9,806 nt of DNA from Oscillospiraceae bacterium (GTDB lineage Bacteria; Bacillota; Clostridia; Oscillospirales; Ruminococcaceae): positions 1 through 9,806 of the forward strand of contig CAAGCE010000207.1 in the NCBI GenBank assembly GCA_900768245.1, read 5' to 3'. Within the stretch, counting starts at the first letter, position 1, and each line of letters opens with the position of its first letter. Positions 1 to 5,649 of this stretch are shown here, in pieces. Position numbers and translations under genes: made by a program. Below the pieces are notes generated by a model, which made no database searches, was not told the origin of the DNA, and saw only the letters and a list, made by a program, of their open reading frames with translations.

Positions 1-2
1 AG

Positions 3-200
3 GTAAGAGAAATGACCGATGCAAACCCTGTTGCAAGCATTCACATGGGACTTCCTACCGAGCAGGCTAACATTATCGACGATGCTATCAAGCAGGCATC
101 ATTCAACGGCACGGACTGGACAGTAAAGAGAGAAGAAATTGCAACGCTTTGTCAGGAAACCGTTGACGAACTCAACAAAAAAATTGAAGAAAACTTCTAA
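3..200 (+). CDS. C-terminal part of an unidentified protein, possibly a sugar ABC-transporter solute-binding protein
   Basis: The frame is already open at base 3 and ends with TAA at 198-200, so this is most likely the 3' end of a gene that begins left of the window. An ATG at 12 exists, but no ribosome binding site can be judged from the few bases before it. The visible 65 residues are hydrophilic and helical, with no membrane segment, and end in the charged tail VDELNKKIEEN. The stretch MGLPTEQANIIDDAIKQ followed by that tail resembles the C-terminus of family 1 extracellular solute-binding proteins. Such a gene would fit next to a beta-glucan hydrolase. The identification is a guess from pattern and context, since no diagnostic motif is present. 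The gene ends 70 bp before the GH5 gene, with a strong hairpin between them. Confidence 0.6.
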   Translation, partial: VREMTDANPVASIHMGLPTEQANIIDDAIKQASFNGTDWTVKREEIATLCQETVDELNKKIEENF

Positions 201-213
201 CTATTAAATAAAC

Positions 214-243
214 GCACGCATTCTTCATAAGAGGAATGCGTGC
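214..243 (+). terminator. Strong intergenic hairpin without a T-tract
   Basis: GCACGCATTC (214-223) and GAATGCGTGC (234-243) are perfect inverted repeats. The stem extends three more pairs inward, one of them G-U, to leave an ATAA loop at 227-230, giving about 13 bp. No T-run follows on the plus strand (AAATCAATTA), so it is not a textbook intrinsic terminator. It could protect the 3' end of the upstream mRNA or act as a weak attenuator that sets different levels of the upstream gene and the GH5 gene. Confidence 0.55.
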
Positions 244-270
244 AAATCAATTAATGAAAGGAAATACCGT

Positions 271-1227
271 ATGACTGAATTTACAGGCTACAGAAAAGGC
301 GTAAACTTAGGTGGCTGGCTTTCCCAGTGCTGCCACACCAAAGAGCATTACGACAGTTTTATAACCGAGGAAGACATTAAAGTAATATCGGGTTGGAAGG
401 CAGATCACATCCGTCTCCCTATTGACTACAATCTTCTTGAAGATGAGAACGGAAATTTTAAGGAAGATGGTTTCGGCTACATAGACAATGCTGTTAAGTG
501 GGCAAAAAACTATGGACTGAACATCGTAATCGACCTCCACAAGACTGCAGGCTTTTCTTTTGACAATGGTGAAAATGAGTCGGGATTTTTTGAAAGTCCC
601 GCATTGCAGGAGCGTTTTTATAAGCTTTGGGAGCGTATTGCGAAACGTTATGCGGTAAGTGACGGAAGCATTGCATTCGAGCTTTTAAATGAGGTTACCG
701 AACAGAGCTATAAGGACATCTGGAACAGCATTATCAAAAACTGCATTGAGCGTATCCGCAGAATTGCCCCTGACACATATATACTTGTGGGTGGCTACTG
801 GCAGAACAGTCCCGATGCTGTTCCTGATCTTGAAGTGCCATATGATAACAAGGTGATTTATAATTTTCACTGTTATGACCCACTTATGTTCACTCATCAG
901 GGTGCATACTGGGTGGAAAATATGGACAAAAATTTCAGGCTGCCATTTGACGATGTTGAGCCTCCGATCACTCCTGAATTTTTCATTGAAAGGTTCAGTC
1001 GTGCAAATGAAGCCGCAAAGAAAAACGGAACGGTTTTATACTGCGGCGAATACGGCGTTATTGACCTTGCCGAGCCTGAGGACGCTCTCAAGTGGTTTAA
1101 AACGATAAACACAGCTTTTGACAGGCTGGGAATATCCCGTGCGGCATGGAGCTACAAGAAAATGGATTTTGGTATTTCCGACAGCCGTATGGACAATATA
1201 AGAAGCGAGATAATAAAATATTTGTAA
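271..1227 (+). CDS. Glycoside hydrolase family 5 (cellulase/beta-glucanase-like), cytoplasmic
   Basis: This is a complete 318-residue single-domain TIM-barrel hydrolase of the GH5 cellulase family. Visible hallmarks are GVNLGGWL near residues 10-17, the conserved Arg in HIRLP (46-50), DLH ending at His90, the acid/base Glu141 in ELLNE, the FHCY segment with His200 and Tyr202, the nucleophile Glu260 in YCGEYG, and the late substrate-binding Trp293 in AAWSY. All catalytic positions are intact. There is no signal peptide, cell-wall anchor, dockerin or carbohydrate-binding module, so the enzyme should act in the cytoplasm, probably on imported short beta-glucan oligosaccharides. The NLGGW motif is shared with exo-beta-1,3-glucanase-like GH5 members, so the exact linkage is uncertain. 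The start is supported by AAAGGA at 257-262. It lies 70 bp after the preceding gene and is followed by a terminator at 1286-1324. Family assignment is secure; substrate is inference. Confidence 0.92.
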   Translation: MTEFTGYRKGVNLGGWLSQCCHTKEHYDSFITEEDIKVISGWKADHIRLPIDYNLLEDENGNFKEDGFGYIDNAVKWAKNYGLNIVIDLHKTAGFSFDNGENESGFFESPALQERFYKLWERIAKRYAVSDGSIAFELLNEVTEQSYKDIWNSIIKNCIERIRRIAPDTYILVGGYWQNSPDAVPDLEVPYDNKVIYNFHCYDPLMFTHQGAYWVENMDKNFRLPFDDVEPPITPEFFIERFSRANEAAKKNGTVLYCGEYGVIDLAEPEDALKWFKTINTAFDRLGISRAAWSYKKMDFGISDSRMDNIRSEIIKYL

Positions 1228-1276
1228 GATTGATGCAGTCATTTTCATTAACCGAGGCTAAATACTGCTTATCAAT

Positions 1277-1324
1277 AAAAAACACAAAGAGCATTACATT
1301 TTTCGTAATGCTCTTTGCGCTTTT
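1277..1324 (+). terminator. Intrinsic terminator after the GH5 gene, potentially bidirectional
   Basis: AAAGAGCATTAC (1286-1297) and GTAATGCTCTTT (1305-1316) form a perfect 12-bp stem with a 7-nt loop. On the plus strand a short TTTT run follows at 1321-1324 after GCGC. On the minus strand the stem is followed by GTG and then six Ts (the A-run at 1277-1282), so it could stop transcription from both sides. Confidence 0.8.
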
Positions 1325-1412
1325 ATAACATAAAATCGTCCTTTGCTCGTAAGCTCCTCTTGTTTTGTTTGGTTTGCCTTAAAAGTGGATTTACCGGTGA
1401 AAATACACATAA

Positions 1413-1441
1413 AAGAGCGTAAGTGGTATTCTTACGCTCTT
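1413..1441. terminator. Second terminator-like hairpin between the GH5 gene and the toxin-antitoxin operon
   Basis: AAGAGCGTAAG (1413-1423) and CTTACGCTCTT (1431-1441) form a perfect 11-bp stem with a 7-nt loop. On the minus strand the stem ends in TTTT, giving a weak U-tract. On the plus strand it is followed by A-rich sequence. It may back up the toxin operon terminator at 1691-1715. The stem resembles the one at 1286-1316 in starting AAGAGC. The rest of 1325-1545 is AT-rich and shows no gene. Confidence 0.5.
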
Positions 1442-1544
1442 AAAAAATTTGCAAATTTATCATGCTAAAATCGTTATATATAAGATTTTGAAAAATAAGA
1501 TTTTCGATTCGTAAATTGTTATCTTCAAAAAGGTTGTTCGGCAA

Positions 1545-1649
1545 ATGGCTGATTGGGCGGAAAAGGTCAATGCAAAGATAGAAGAAAAGAAACGGTTTGA
1601 AGAACAGGAAAGGTCAGTTCGGAGAAAGAGGAATTCATACTCTCGTTGA
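1545..1649 (+). pseudogene. Short lysine/glutamate-rich reading frame, probably a gene relic
   Basis: An ATG at 1545 opens 34 codons beginning MADWAEKVNAKIEEKKRFEE and ending TGA at 1647-1649. The N-terminal 22 residues read like an authentic amphipathic or coiled-coil start. After that the frame becomes basic and low in complexity and stops, as if a frameshift had scrambled the rest. The upstream AAGG at 1530-1533 is a poor, distant ribosome binding site. It points towards the convergent toxin operon end. No function is assigned. It could be a real micro-ORF, but decay of an accessory-element gene is more likely given the debris at 2340-3090. Confidence 0.3.
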
Positions 1650-1690
1650 CCGCATTTTTTACTTATCAATTCGAAAGTGATTTTGAACAT

Positions 1691-1715
1691 AAAAATGCAC
1701 CGGAAAAACCGGTGC
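1691..1715 (-). terminator. Intrinsic terminator of the toxin-antitoxin operon
   Basis: On the minus strand GCACCGG (1715-1709), a TTTTT loop and CCGGTGC (1703-1697) form a perfect 7-bp GC-rich stem. It is followed by A and five Ts (1695-1691). It starts 6 bp after the toxin stop codon, the expected place for a rho-independent terminator. Confidence 0.85.
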
Positions 1716-1720
1716 GGAAA

Positions 1721-2032
1721 TCACTTGAAAAGAAGCATCATATAATCACGTTTGCCGTAGATTACTCTGTCTACATATACCGAATTATCGGCTATACGGT
1801 AAAAGGCAAGATAATTGTCGGAAACCATATATCTGTAACCGCTGTAAAGATCATTTTCAAAAAACAGCTGTGTTCCGATTTCAGGATTATCTGCAAGCAT
1901 ATCGGTTTTGTCAAGTATCCTGTTTATGGTATTATCGGCGGCAACAGGACTGTTTAATGTGTTTGAAATATAGTCATATATTTCATCAAGGTTATTGAGA
2001 GCTTCTGGAGAGAATTTTACAGACACTTTCAT
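1721..2032 (-). CDS. RelE/ParE superfamily toxin of a type II toxin-antitoxin system
   Basis: This 103-residue protein has the usual size and features of the RelE/ParE toxin fold. It opens KVSVKFSPEALNNLDEI, typical of the first strand and first helix of ParE-like toxins. A central ADNPEIGTQL segment corresponds to the P-G turn region. It ends with the C-terminal strand VYVDRVIYGKRDYM, which carries the characteristic R-x-x-x-x-x-R-D/Y pattern. ParE members poison DNA gyrase and RelE members cut ribosome-bound mRNA. This sequence looks closer to ParE by its YISN/ADNP pattern and R-D ending, but the target cannot be settled by eye. The ATG at 2032 overlaps the antitoxin stop by 4 bp (ATGA), and AGGGAG (2046-2041) gives an 8-nt spacing. 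The gene is intact and followed directly by its own terminator, so the module is probably functional. Confidence 0.88.
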   Translation of the reverse strand: MKVSVKFSPEALNNLDEIYDYISNTLNSPVAADNTINRILDKTDMLADNPEIGTQLFFENDLYSGYRYMVSDNYLAFYRIADNSVYVDRVIYGKRDYMMLLFK

Positions 2033-2292
2033 ACTGTTTTCTCCCTGAAATGCTTGCGGACATCTGAAGAGTCGATCCAGCCCTGTTCCTCACCTGAGCG
2101 TTTGCCTTTTTCAAGTTCGCACATAAGGTGTAAAGCAGCTCTTGTTTTTTCGTATTCTTCCTGTTCCGAAATGTCGATTATCGCATAGCATCCTCTGCCG
2201 TTTTTGGTAAGATACACAGGTGAACCGACAGCAACATTATCAAGCACGGAGGAATAGTTTCTGAGATCTGAGATAGGTATAATATTTGGCAT
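2029..2292 (-). CDS. Phd/YefM-family antitoxin
   Basis: This 87-residue protein begins MPNIIPISDLRNYSSVLDNV and continues with PVYLTKNGRGCYAIIDI. That is the standard N-terminal DNA-binding fold of Phd/YefM antitoxins (ISDLR...PVxxTxxGxxxYxxI). The charged C-terminal half, about residues 45-87, should be the disordered part that wraps and neutralises the toxin. An in-frame GTG at 2310 would add six residues, but it sits inside the ribosome binding site AAAGGAG (2307-2301). That site is ideally placed 8 nt before the ATG at 2292, so the ATG was chosen. The gene is co-transcribed with, and overlaps by 4 bp, the downstream toxin. In this family the antitoxin, with toxin as co-repressor, represses its own promoter; the palindrome at 2320-2340 is the likely operator. 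Confidence 0.9.
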   Translation of the reverse strand: MPNIIPISDLRNYSSVLDNVAVGSPVYLTKNGRGCYAIIDISEQEEYEKTRAALHLMCELEKGKRSGEEQGWIDSSDVRKHFREKTV

Positions 2293-2317
2293 AGTCAGCA
2301 CTCCTTTCACTAAATAT

Positions 2318-2346
2318 ATTATACTTCAAAGATAAGTATATGTCAA
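2318..2346 (-). promoter_or_regulatory. Full-consensus sigma-A promoter of the toxin-antitoxin operon
   Basis: On the minus strand, TTGACA (2346-2341) and TATAAT (2323-2318) are separated by exactly 17 bp (2340-2324). Both hexamers match the consensus perfectly. The -10 element lies 26 bp before the antitoxin ATG, so the 5' leader is short and ends in the AAAGGAG ribosome binding site. Such a strong promoter is expected to be held down by an autorepressor. Confidence 0.92.
2320..2340. promoter_or_regulatory. Palindromic operator candidate inside the toxin-antitoxin promoter
   Basis: TATACTT (2320-2326) and AAGTATA (2334-2340) are perfect 7-bp inverted repeats separated by 7 bp. Their centres are 14 bp apart. 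The palindrome fills the spacer between the -35 and -10 boxes and overlaps the -10. A dimeric Phd/YefM antitoxin bound here would block RNA polymerase. Assignment as operator is inference from position and symmetry. Confidence 0.65.
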
Positions 2347-2468
2347 TATTCACAGCTGAATTTTATGATAAATTTGATGCTGAATTTGCATTGAACAAAT
2401 TTACGGAAATGCAGAAGGAATATCTCGGTATATTATATGCAGAACGTATTAAGCAATTCAAAAACTGA
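2340..2468 (+). CDS. Small hypothetical protein (42 aa), divergent from the toxin-antitoxin operon
   Basis: The ATG at 2340 opens 42 codons ending TGA at 2466-2468. The peptide starts MSIFTAEFYDKFDAEFALNK and contains FTEMQKEYLGILYAERIKQF. It is amphipathic, with regular aromatic and hydrophobic spacing, and reads like a genuine helical protein, not random sequence. No strong ribosome binding site precedes it; AAGATAAG is the best available. The start codon overlaps the last base of the toxin-antitoxin operator palindrome. A second small frame follows 19 bp later, suggesting a two-gene cassette. Tandem small genes like this occur near recombinase or transfer genes of Firmicutes mobile elements, which would fit the helicase debris downstream, but no function is recognised. 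Confidence 0.5.
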   Translation: MSIFTAEFYDKFDAEFALNKFTEMQKEYLGILYAERIKQFKN

Positions 2469-2487
2469 CAAAAGAAAGGACGATTTT

Positions 2488-2631
2488 GTGTATAAGAAGA
2501 AAGAGAAGAAGCCTATGAAAATCATCGTAGTGCCGCATTTTATCGGTACCGAAAATGATACCAAAATATTTAAGAAGATCGTAGAGGAAAAGGTCCGGAA
2601 GAAACTTAAAGAGATAAATAAAGCTGCATAA
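2488..2631 (+). CDS. Small basic hypothetical protein (47 aa)
   Basis: GTG at 2488 is preceded by GAAAGGA (2474-2480) with a 7-nt spacing, which makes it the preferred start. An in-frame ATG at 2437 lies inside the preceding small gene and lacks such a site. The product has a Lys-rich N-terminus followed by MKIIVVPHFIGTENDTKIFK and a helical, strongly basic tail (EEKVRKKLKEINKAA). It starts 19 bp after the previous small gene, as in an operon. The strand-then-helix pattern suggests a small folded unit. It may be an intact accessory gene or the surviving start of a larger mobile-element gene. No function is assigned. Confidence 0.5.
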   Translation: MYKKKEKKPMKIIVVPHFIGTENDTKIFKKIVEEKVRKKLKEINKAA

Positions 2632-2653
2632 TACCGTAAAAATTGCAATATAA

Positions 2654-2714
2654 AATGTCACCAAAGAATCAGAGGAAGATTTAGTGTAAGTGACACATCA
2701 TAAGGAGAAAGCCG
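2654..2714 (+). other. Relic gene junction: end of one reading frame plus a strong ribosome binding site
   Basis: A short frame, NVTKESEEDLV and stop (2654-2689), reads like the natural C-terminus of a protein but is cut off upstream by TAA at 2651-2653. It is followed by AAGGAG (2702-2707) and, 7 nt later, ATG at 2715. Together these look like a preserved end-of-gene, ribosome binding site and start-of-gene junction from an operon whose genes have been deleted. This is inference. Confidence 0.35.
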
Positions 2715-2873
2715 ATGACGGATATGACAACATATTTGCAGAACTTCTCAGGTGTGCCTACATGGAACAGCGAACCGGACATATCGAAAGACAGGGCAAC
2801 GAGAATCCCGAAGTCGATATATTCCGCTATGTTACCGACAAAAGTTTTGATGTGTATCTATATCAGATCTTGA
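2715..2873 (+). pseudogene. Truncated gene start fused out of frame to a helicase remnant
   Basis: The ATG at 2715 has an excellent ribosome binding site (AAGGAG, 7-nt spacing) and opens 52 codons ending TGA at 2871-2873. The first 19 or so residues (MTDMTTYLQNFSGVPTWN...) look protein-like. From about 2765 the same DNA encodes helicase sequence in another frame, so the later residues here are out-of-frame translation. The best reading is that the start of one mobile-element gene was joined by deletion to the end of the helicase gene. The 5' gene is not identified. Confidence 0.35.
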
Positions 2874-2995
2874 AAACAAGCAGCGTTTCATAAGTCAGGT
2901 TATGACTTCAAAAATGCCTGAGAAAACCTGTGCCGATATTGATGAACAGGCTCTTGATTATGCCGAGGTAAAGGCTTTGTGTGCAGGCAATCCCG
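2765..2995 (+). pseudogene. Remnant of an integrative-conjugative-element SNF2-type helicase, frameshifted
   Basis: Two frames together encode the end of the helicase domain of the large SNF2-like helicase/methylase found in Firmicutes conjugative elements. The first frame (2765-2866) gives EQRTGHIERQGNENPEVDIF and RYVTDKSFDVYLYQI, matching helicase motif VI (usually QRxGRxxRQGN) and what follows. The second frame (2869-2995) gives LENKQRFISQVMTSKMPEK and LDYAEVKALCAGNP, the canonical continuation. The join at 2867-2868 is short by one base, a frameshift. The Gly-Arg of motif VI has become Gly-His. Everything upstream of motif VI and downstream of AGNP is missing, where family members continue for hundreds of residues. 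The piece is therefore non-functional debris and marks a former mobile-element insertion beside the CRISPR locus. The family match is from recalled conserved motifs. Confidence 0.78.
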
Positions 2996-3330
2996 CCTGC
3001 AGTCGCTTTCCAAAGTCCACGCAGTGACTTAATTGGAATTACTTCGTCTGTCGGCTTTGTCTATAGAACGATTAAAGATTAGTATTAGGAGTAAGCCTTA
3101 CGTTTTTTGCATGTTTAATGTAGTTTTTCCATCACTTCATTCATTATATATAGGCAAAAACTCTCGCACAACGTCTATAATATTCTATATAAACAAAATA
3201 GTTTTGCAGACAGCTTACTAAAATTAAGATCTCAGCAAACTGTCATATTATACAAATTCAGAACGTAATAATCTACATTATAAAAATTTACTGTCCATTA
3301 AATTACACATTATATTACAATTTTCCATAA
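2996..3330. other. Non-coding region, mostly AT-rich, no supported gene
   Basis: This stretch separates the helicase remnant from the cas promoter. From 2987 to 3082 one plus-strand frame reads coding-like (IPPAVAFQSPRSDLIGITSS, then VGFVYRTIKD and stop at 3080-3082) and may be another relic, but it has no start or ribosome binding site. A 62-codon frame at 3033-3221 lacks a ribosome binding site and has the composition of translated AT-rich spacer. No tRNA, terminator or transposon end was seen. Confidence 0.5.
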
Positions 3331-3334
3331 AACG

Positions 3335-3363
3335 TTGCATTGTATAATTAAATGTGTTAAAAT
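3335..3363 (+). promoter_or_regulatory. Candidate promoter of the cas operon
   Basis: TTGCAT (3335-3340) is followed after 17 bp by TAAAAT (3358-3363), with good spacing but an imperfect -35. An overlapping TATAAT (3343-3348) is a perfect -10 but has no convincing -35. Either would give a leader of roughly 75-95 nt before cas3. No strong operator symmetry was seen around it. Confidence 0.45.
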
Positions 3364-3445
3364 AATTTAAACAAGTATTGCTATTGCATTACAAAAATAT
3401 ACATTTAACCATATTTATTGATTTTAAGCAAAGAAGTGATTTGAT

Positions 3446-5638
3446 ATGTTTTATGCTCATTCCGAAAATAAGTTAGGACAAAAGGAACCACTTGAGGATC
3501 ATTTAAAGAAAACATCAATACTTTCTCAAAAGTTTGCTGATGCTTTTGGTGAAGGTGATGCCGGTAAAATAATTGGTTTGTATCATGACATCGGTAAAGC
3601 CTCAAAGTTGTTCCAAGATGTGCTTGATCATAAAGAACACAATGTAAATCATGCTGCCGCCGGAGCTTATGCTCTGTACAGGGGAAATCTTCAGTTGGCA
3701 AGAGTTGTTTATGCTCATCATGATGGACTTATATGGAATATTGCGGCTGATCTTGAACGTTCACAAAAATCAGAAGGATCGCAGGATTCACAGAAAGGAA
3801 AACGATTTGCAATTTCGGGGAATGTACAGTATTCCGAACTTTCAGTATATTGCCGAAGCTTACAAAATATGCCTAAAGCTATACCAAAACTTAATAAGGA
3901 TTGCATTTCGTTTTATAAGCACCTTCCGGAGATGTTACATACGAGAATGCTGCTTTCCTGTTTATGCGATGCAGATTATACTGCTTCCGCTTCACATGAA
4001 GATGAAAATATTTTTGATCTGGCAAAGCACGAAAATAAAGTTGACGCAGCTTTAATTCTTGAAAAGCTTACAGAATATCGTGCTGATATAAAGGCAAGAT
4101 CTCACTCCAATAGTGAGTTGAATAATATTCGTGATATTGTTTATGAAAACTGTATTCGTGCTGGTGATATGCCACCCGGGATGTTTACGCTGACTGCTCC
4201 GACAGGAACAGGAAAAACGCTTGCACTGCTTGCATTTGCGGCAGAACATGCTAAAGCATACAATAAAGACAGGATAATAATTGTATTGCCGTTTTTATCT
4301 GTAATATCGCAGAATGCGAAAATATATCGAAAAATATGCGGAAATATACTTGAATCACACAGTATGGCAAAATATGAAGATGAACAGCTTTCTCGTCTTA
4401 TCGCAGAACGTTGGGATGCTCCTGTCATAATAACAACATCCGTAAAATTCTTTGAAGAATTATTCAAGTCAAAACCTGCAGATCTTAGATTTATGCATAG
4501 TATGGCAAACAGCGTTATCGTATTTGATGAAGCACAGAGTATTCCCTGTAATCTTGTAGGTACATCAATTGAAAGTATGCGATCCTTATGTGAAACTTTT
4601 AGGTGTACGGTGTTATTTTCTACGGCAACTCAGCCTGCATTTGATATTAGAAAGGATATTCTGTATAACACGAAAGAGATAATGGAAAATCCTGCAGACA
4701 TTTATAAACGAACACGCAGAATGCGTATTTGTTGGAAAACCGATAGCCGTACCCACCTTACCGAAATTGCCGATAAAATGTCTAAAGAGAAAAGCACATG
4801 CTGTGTTCTGAACAGAAAAGATCATACACAAAAATTGTTTTCTTTGCTTCAGGACAGATGCCCATCTGATGAGATATTCCATATATCTACTGATATGTGC
4901 AAATCACATAGAGATGAAGTGATCTCACAGGTAACTGAAAGGCTGAACAATAAACAACCTTGCCGCCTCATTTCAACTTCATGTATTGAAGCAGGAGTTG
5001 ACCTTGATTTTGAAAATATGTATAGGGCATTGGCTCCTCTTGAAGCTATTGTGCAATGTGCAGGCAGATGCAACCGAAATGGCACCGGAAATGGAAAAAT
5101 GACAGTATTTATTCCCGATGAGGAAAAACTTTATCCTTCCAAAAGTTATGAAAATTCAGCAAACAAGGTTCTTCTGATTCTTTCAAGACATGAAATTGAT
5201 ATTTGTGATCCAAAACATATCCGTGAATATTATACAGAATTATTTACTGACAGCAATTATGACCATGACAAACCAACGCTTGTCGATGCAATAGCAAAGC
5301 ATGATTTTGAAAGAGTGGAGAATGAATATAAATTTATACCTCAGTCAGGAGCGAATGTACTTGTTCCGTACAACATGGAGTATGAACTGTTTAATGAGCT
5401 TGCAGAGCAGGCACACAGCAGCGGTATATCATCTGCATGGATGAAATGTGCGGCGGCAATAACGGTTTCCTGCTATCGTGAGGACAAGCTTAAAGATATT
5501 GCAGAACAATGTGTAATATTTTACAAGGGAAAAAGCTGCAATGTTCCGGGGTGGTATATTCTCCATGATAATAAATTTTATAATGAAAAGACCGGGCTTC
5601 ATTTTTCTGATGACAGCAGTCTTGATTATCTTATTTAA
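3446..5638 (+). CDS. cas3: CRISPR-associated nuclease/helicase Cas3 (type I-C)
   Basis: This 730-residue protein is the effector that Cascade recruits to unwind and degrade DNA after target recognition. The N-terminal HD nuclease domain is intact: His19, the His47-Asp48 pair in YHDIGK, His69 in NHAAAGAY, His91/92 in AHHDGL, and the late Asp in CDADYTAS (175-178). The SF2 helicase domain follows: Walker A APTGTGKT (251-258), DEAQ box (361-364), STAT motif III (392-395), STSCIEAGVDLDF motif V (510-522), and QCAGRCNRNG motif VI (537-546). The C-terminal part, about 580-730, is the accessory region. Length and fused HD-helicase order are normal for I-C. The start at 3446 follows AAGAAGTGAT, a moderate ribosome binding site. 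cas5c begins 11 bp after its stop. It is the first gene of the interference operon. Confidence 0.96.
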   Translation: MFYAHSENKLGQKEPLEDHLKKTSILSQKFADAFGEGDAGKIIGLYHDIGKASKLFQDVLDHKEHNVNHAAAGAYALYRGNLQLARVVYAHHDGLIWNIAADLERSQKSEGSQDSQKGKRFAISGNVQYSELSVYCRSLQNMPKAIPKLNKDCISFYKHLPEMLHTRMLLSCLCDADYTASASHEDENIFDLAKHENKVDAALILEKLTEYRADIKARSHSNSELNNIRDIVYENCIRAGDMPPGMFTLTAPTGTGKTLALLAFAAEHAKAYNKDRIIIVLPFLSVISQNAKIYRKICGNILESHSMAKYEDEQLSRLIAERWDAPVIITTSVKFFEELFKSKPADLRFMHSMANSVIVFDEAQSIPCNLVGTSIESMRSLCETFRCTVLFSTATQPAFDIRKDILYNTKEIMENPADIYKRTRRMRICWKTDSRTHLTEIADKMSKEKSTCCVLNRKDHTQKLFSLLQDRCPSDEIFHISTDMCKSHRDEVISQVTERLNNKQPCRLISTSCIEAGVDLDFENMYRALAPLEAIVQCAGRCNRNGTGNGKMTVFIPDEEKLYPSKSYENSANKVLLILSRHEIDICDPKHIREYYTELFTDSNYDHDKPTLVDAIAKHDFERVENEYKFIPQSGANVLVPYNMEYELFNELAEQAHSSGISSAWMKCAAAITVSCYREDKLKDIAEQCVIFYKGKSCNVPGWYILHDNKFYNEKTGLHFSDDSSLDYLI

Positions 5639-5649
5639 GGAGGCAAACT

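Noticed and set aside
271..1227. Minus-strand and alternative plus-strand frames across the GH5 gene
   Set aside because: They overlap a complete gene with all catalytic residues and have no supporting start signals.
2655..2695. Inverted hexamers TGTCAC and GTGACA considered as a transposon end or operator
   Set aside because: Only six bases match, the separation is wide, and there is no target duplication or other sign of a transposon.
3002..3040. Sequence starting GTCGC and containing GTGACTTAATTGGAA, slightly like the array repeat; considered as a stray repeat or a crRNA-like antitoxin RNA (CreA type)
   Set aside because: Only the first five bases and a loose A/T-rich end agree. The stem sequence and spacing do not match, and a coding-like relic frame covers the same bases.
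3033..3221. Plus-strand frame of 62 codons in the intergenic region
   Set aside because: No ribosome binding site, no family resemblance, and the composition of AT-rich spacer translated by chance.
4141..4467. Long minus-strand frames within cas3 (also 4613-4882 and 4849-5085)
   Set aside because: Shadows of the well-supported cas3 coding frame; no start signals or recognisable motifs.
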